Made by a program: the position numbers and the translations under genes | The notes under the pieces: model-generated | Database searches by the model: none | What the model saw: only the letters and a program-made list of their open reading frames with translations | Told to the model about the DNA's origin: nothing | In this document: piece after piece, positions 6,018-8,146 of the stretch | Layout: each line of letters starts with the position of its first letter | Numbering within the stretch: the first letter of the stretch is position 1 | From: Ruminococcaceae bacterium UBA6392 | Lineage (GTDB): Bacteria; Bacillota; Clostridia; Oscillospirales; Acutalibacteraceae | Reading direction: 5' to 3' | Assembly (NCBI GenBank): GCA_002438685.1 | Contig: DJQG01000047.1 | Location: 1-8,146, forward strand | DNA: 8,146 bases

Positions 6018-7952
6018 ATGAAGTCAGTCAGGAGAATAGCGGCGCTGATACTCTGCGCGGCTCTTGTTTTCTCGACCGGCATATCCGCCACGTCTTACGG
6101 CGGCGCAAAGTATGAAACCGTGTCGTCCGCCGACGAATCGGGACTCGCTGCGGCGCTCACTCAAACGAGCGAAAAAGCAGAGCCCGCAAAGGCGAAAAAG
6201 CCCGGCACCCTGACCGAATGCGGCGGAACCTGCGAATACAGCCCAACGGTCGTTATCCACGGTATCGGTCAGTCCAAGACCTATCTCTATGAGAACGACG
6301 AGATAGCGGTCGATGAGGACGGCAAGCAGATAACCGGCTGGCCGATATACGCGAATACTAAATATATTATAAAAAATCTGCTCTGGCCGCTCGTCAAGAT
6401 GCTCGTCACCCAGCGCGACGACGGCTTTGTCGAGTCGTTCAGAAAGACGCTCGAGGGCACGCTCTATGTCAATGCTTTTGACTCGAACGGCAAGAATGTC
6501 TATGATGTCAGAGTCAAGAAATATCCGCAGAGCGTTGCAAAATGCACGGATGAGGACAAGGAAGAGATATACGGCAACGTGCCGATAGACGGCTTCTCGA
6601 AAGTCGCAGGTGAAGACCATCTCTACTATTTCGCCTACAATTCGTTCGGCAACAACAGCGAGATAACCGACGAGCTATATAATTTCATCGGTCAGATAAG
6701 GCGCGAGACGGGTCACGACAAGATAAATGTCGTGGCGATAAGCCTCGGCGGCACTATCGCAAACAGCCTGTTCGACCGCTATCCGGAGCTCTATCCGAGC
6801 CTCGACCGCGTGGTGTATATCGTCCCCGCGCTCGACGGATCTAACATAGTCGGCGATATCTATCTCGGCAAGCTCAGTACCTCGGACGAGTTGCTCTACA
6901 AGAACCTGCTGCCGAATCTTGTCGGCGGCGCAGAGGGCTATCTGCTCAACGCCGTTATAAGAATGATGCCCAAGCAGATTTTGCTCGACACGCTCGACGC
7001 GACGGTTGACGGGCTGACGAATGTCATTCTTCGCAACTGCACCACAATGTGGTCGCTCGTGCCCGAGGCATACTATGACGAAGCCGTGGCGCGTGTCCTG
7101 CCCGGAGAAGAGAATGCGGAGATGCGCAGGCAGGTCGAAGTATATCACCGCGCGCAGGTCAACAGATTCGCGAATATCGAAAAGATGCGCGCCGCCGGAG
7201 CCGAGGTATTTGATATAGTTGACTATGACTATCAGCTCTACTGCCTTGTGCCGTCATATGACAAGAACAATGCGGACGGAATTATCCACGCGGAGTCGAC
7301 CTCCATGGGTGCGAAGTTCGCGAAAATAGGCGAGACTCTCGGCGAGGGCTATGTCCAGCAGGGCACCAACTGCAAGAACAAGGCGCACAACCATCTCTCG
7401 CCCGACGGTGTTGTGGATGCGTCGGTCGGTCTGCTCCCGGATTACACATTCTATTTCAAGGGTCAGGATCACGAAAAGACCGGCTCGAACGATGTCATAA
7501 TGAAGCTCGCGACCGAGCTGCTGACGAATCATGAGTTCAAGGATGTCTATTCCATGCCCGACAGGTTCCCGCAGTTCAACATCGGCAGAAATACGAAAGA
7601 TTTAGTGAATAATCTGATGAATCCGGCGCAGGAGATCGACAGAAGCACGCTCTCGGAAGAGGATGCGGCGGAGCTTGAGGCGGCGCTCGAAGAGTGCAAC
7701 GCGATGCTCGACAACACCGTGGTCGACCCTGCGGCGACCGAGCACGCGCAAAAGAGACTCGAAAACATATTGATAAAAATCGGCGAGCGCGAGGCTCCGA
7801 ACGAGAATGAAGAGAAGCTGAGCGCGGTCGGCGAGGCGATAAGCAAATTTATAAGCGATGCGCTCTATGAGTGCGTCGGCGCCCAGGGGTACTACGATGC
7901 GTTCCAACAGCTGCTGGAGCTTATCGGGAAATACTTCCCTCAGCCCGCATGA
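6018..7952 (+). CDS. secreted alpha/beta hydrolase, LCAT/lipase-like, third paralogue
   Basis: A 644-residue exported paralogue of the preceding protein, matching it along its whole length including the tail. The signal peptide is residues 1 to about 24 (KSVRR, hydrophobic core, ISATS). A Lys/Ala/Glu-rich linker follows, then a Cys pair (68 and 72) before SPTVVIHGIGQS, which carries the His-Gly form of the oxyanion loop. Candidate triad residues are Ser242 (VVAISLGGT), Asp420 (NNADGII) and His485 (GQDHE). PALDGSNIV (Asp273) and MWSLVPEAYYDEAV are also shared with the paralogues. The tail (about 520-644) contains a helical hairpin: LSEEDAAELEAALEEC, then DPAATEHAQKRLENIL. A GGACGGTG ribosome site (6003-6010) lies 7 bases before the ATG. 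A terminator sits just upstream, so expression may be lower than for gene two. Function is inferred from fold resemblance; the substrate is unknown. Confidence 0.85.
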   Translation: MKSVRRIAALILCAALVFSTGISATSYGGAKYETVSSADESGLAAALTQTSEKAEPAKAKKPGTLTECGGTCEYSPTVVIHGIGQSKTYLYENDEIAVDEDGKQITGWPIYANTKYIIKNLLWPLVKMLVTQRDDGFVESFRKTLEGTLYVNAFDSNGKNVYDVRVKKYPQSVAKCTDEDKEEIYGNVPIDGFSKVAGEDHLYYFAYNSFGNNSEITDELYNFIGQIRRETGHDKINVVAISLGGTIANSLFDRYPELYPSLDRVVYIVPALDGSNIVGDIYLGKLSTSDELLYKNLLPNLVGGAEGYLLNAVIRMMPKQILLDTLDATVDGLTNVILRNCTTMWSLVPEAYYDEAVARVLPGEENAEMRRQVEVYHRAQVNRFANIEKMRAAGAEVFDIVDYDYQLYCLVPSYDKNNADGIIHAESTSMGAKFAKIGETLGEGYVQQGTNCKNKAHNHLSPDGVVDASVGLLPDYTFYFKGQDHEKTGSNDVIMKLATELLTNHEFKDVYSMPDRFPQFNIGRNTKDLVNNLMNPAQEIDRSTLSEEDAAELEAALEECNAMLDNTVVDPAATEHAQKRLENILIKIGEREAPNENEEKLSAVGEAISKFISDALYECVGAQGYYDAFQQLLELIGKYFPQPA

Positions 7953-7970
7953 ATAGAATAAAAATAACAG

Positions 7971-7997
7971 CAGACCGGGGAGCCCCGGTCTGTTTTT
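7971..7997. terminator. intrinsic terminator closing the hydrolase operon
   Basis: CAGACCGGG pairs perfectly with CCCGGTCTG around a GAGC loop (7971-7992) and is followed by TTTTTG. It is GC-rich and strong. The minus strand also carries a T-rich tail (TGTTATTTTTATT), so it could end a converging transcript from beyond the window. Confidence 0.93.
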
Positions 7998-8014
7998 GTG
8001 TGTATTCGGCAAAA

Positions 8015-8146
8015 TCAGCTTTTATAAATGAAGAAAAACATAACACCATATTGAATTATCAGAGCCAAAATAGCTGCGCCGCAGTGGGAAAATCTAACTG
8101 AGGAGGGCGAGGGAACGGCTTGCAAAGCAAGACGCACGAGCACGCA
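8015..8146 (-). other. unassigned 3' flank with a short minus-strand open frame running off the edge
   Basis: After the operon terminator no convincing gene is seen. On the minus strand a frame is open from the window edge to a TGA at 8015-8017 (43 codons). It contains ALQAVPSPSSVRFSHCGA and ends in a hydrophobic, aromatic stretch. No start codon can be assigned. The segment also holds two small hairpins, CTTGC-AAA-GCAAG at 8119-8131 and a CTGCG-C-CGCAG palindrome around 8070-8082. Either the end of a converging gene or a dispersed intergenic repeat would fit. I cannot decide between them. Confidence 0.25.

Noticed and set aside
6024..7148. Minus-strand open frames opposite the third hydrolase gene
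   Set aside because: They are antisense shadows with no ribosome sites and no domain-like sequence.
8100..8146. Possible tRNA, tmRNA or other structured RNA 5' end in the last bases
   Set aside because: The small hairpin CTTGC-AAA-GCAAG does not fit a tRNA anticodon arm, and no known RNA start motif is seen.
1..8146. CRISPR array, insertion sequence or prophage genes
   Set aside because: No regularly spaced repeats, transposase, integrase or phage structural motif is seen on either strand.

Overview
The window looks like a chromosomal segment of a moderately GC-rich member of the Firmicutes, most likely a gut-type clostridium. This rests on strong purine-rich Shine-Dalgarno sequences, sigma-A type promoters with TTGACA/TATAAT hexamers, U-tailed hairpin terminators and an AzlCD system next to an XRE-cupin regulator. 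No mobile element, CRISPR array, rRNA or tRNA is visible.

Left part (1-1562): an azlC-azlD pair, predicted to export branched-chain amino acids, lies on the minus strand; azlD is cut by the window edge. A helix-turn-helix/cupin regulator is transcribed divergently from it. The gap between them holds a consensus TTGACA-17-TATAAT promoter for azlC, two candidate promoters for the regulator, and repeats suitable as operators. A bidirectional terminator closes the regulator gene and also faces the next gene.

Middle (1577-2617): a minus-strand gene encodes an exported protein that looks like a beta-propeller of unknown function. Its promoter region is shared, back to back, with that of the next operon.

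Right part (2618-7997): the most distinctive part of the window is three consecutive plus-strand genes for related alpha/beta hydrolases. They resemble the lecithin:cholesterol acyltransferase (LCAT)/lipase group. Each keeps a candidate Ser-Asp-His triad, but the serine motif has lost its first glycine (P/N/A-V/I-S-L/M-G instead of G-x-S-x-G). The first copy has no signal peptide and ends after the catalytic core. The second and third have signal peptides, a cysteine pair just before the first core strand, and an added C-terminal helical region of about 120 residues. A terminator hairpin sits between the second and third copies, so the third is probably made at a lower level by read-through. 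A strong terminator ends the cluster.

The last 150 bases hold no confident gene, only a short minus-strand open frame running off the edge and small hairpins; it may be an intergenic repeat.

My reading is that the hydrolase operon and the divergent propeller gene form a cell-surface or secreted lipid/ester-processing locus of unknown substrate. The Azl block is a separate transport module.
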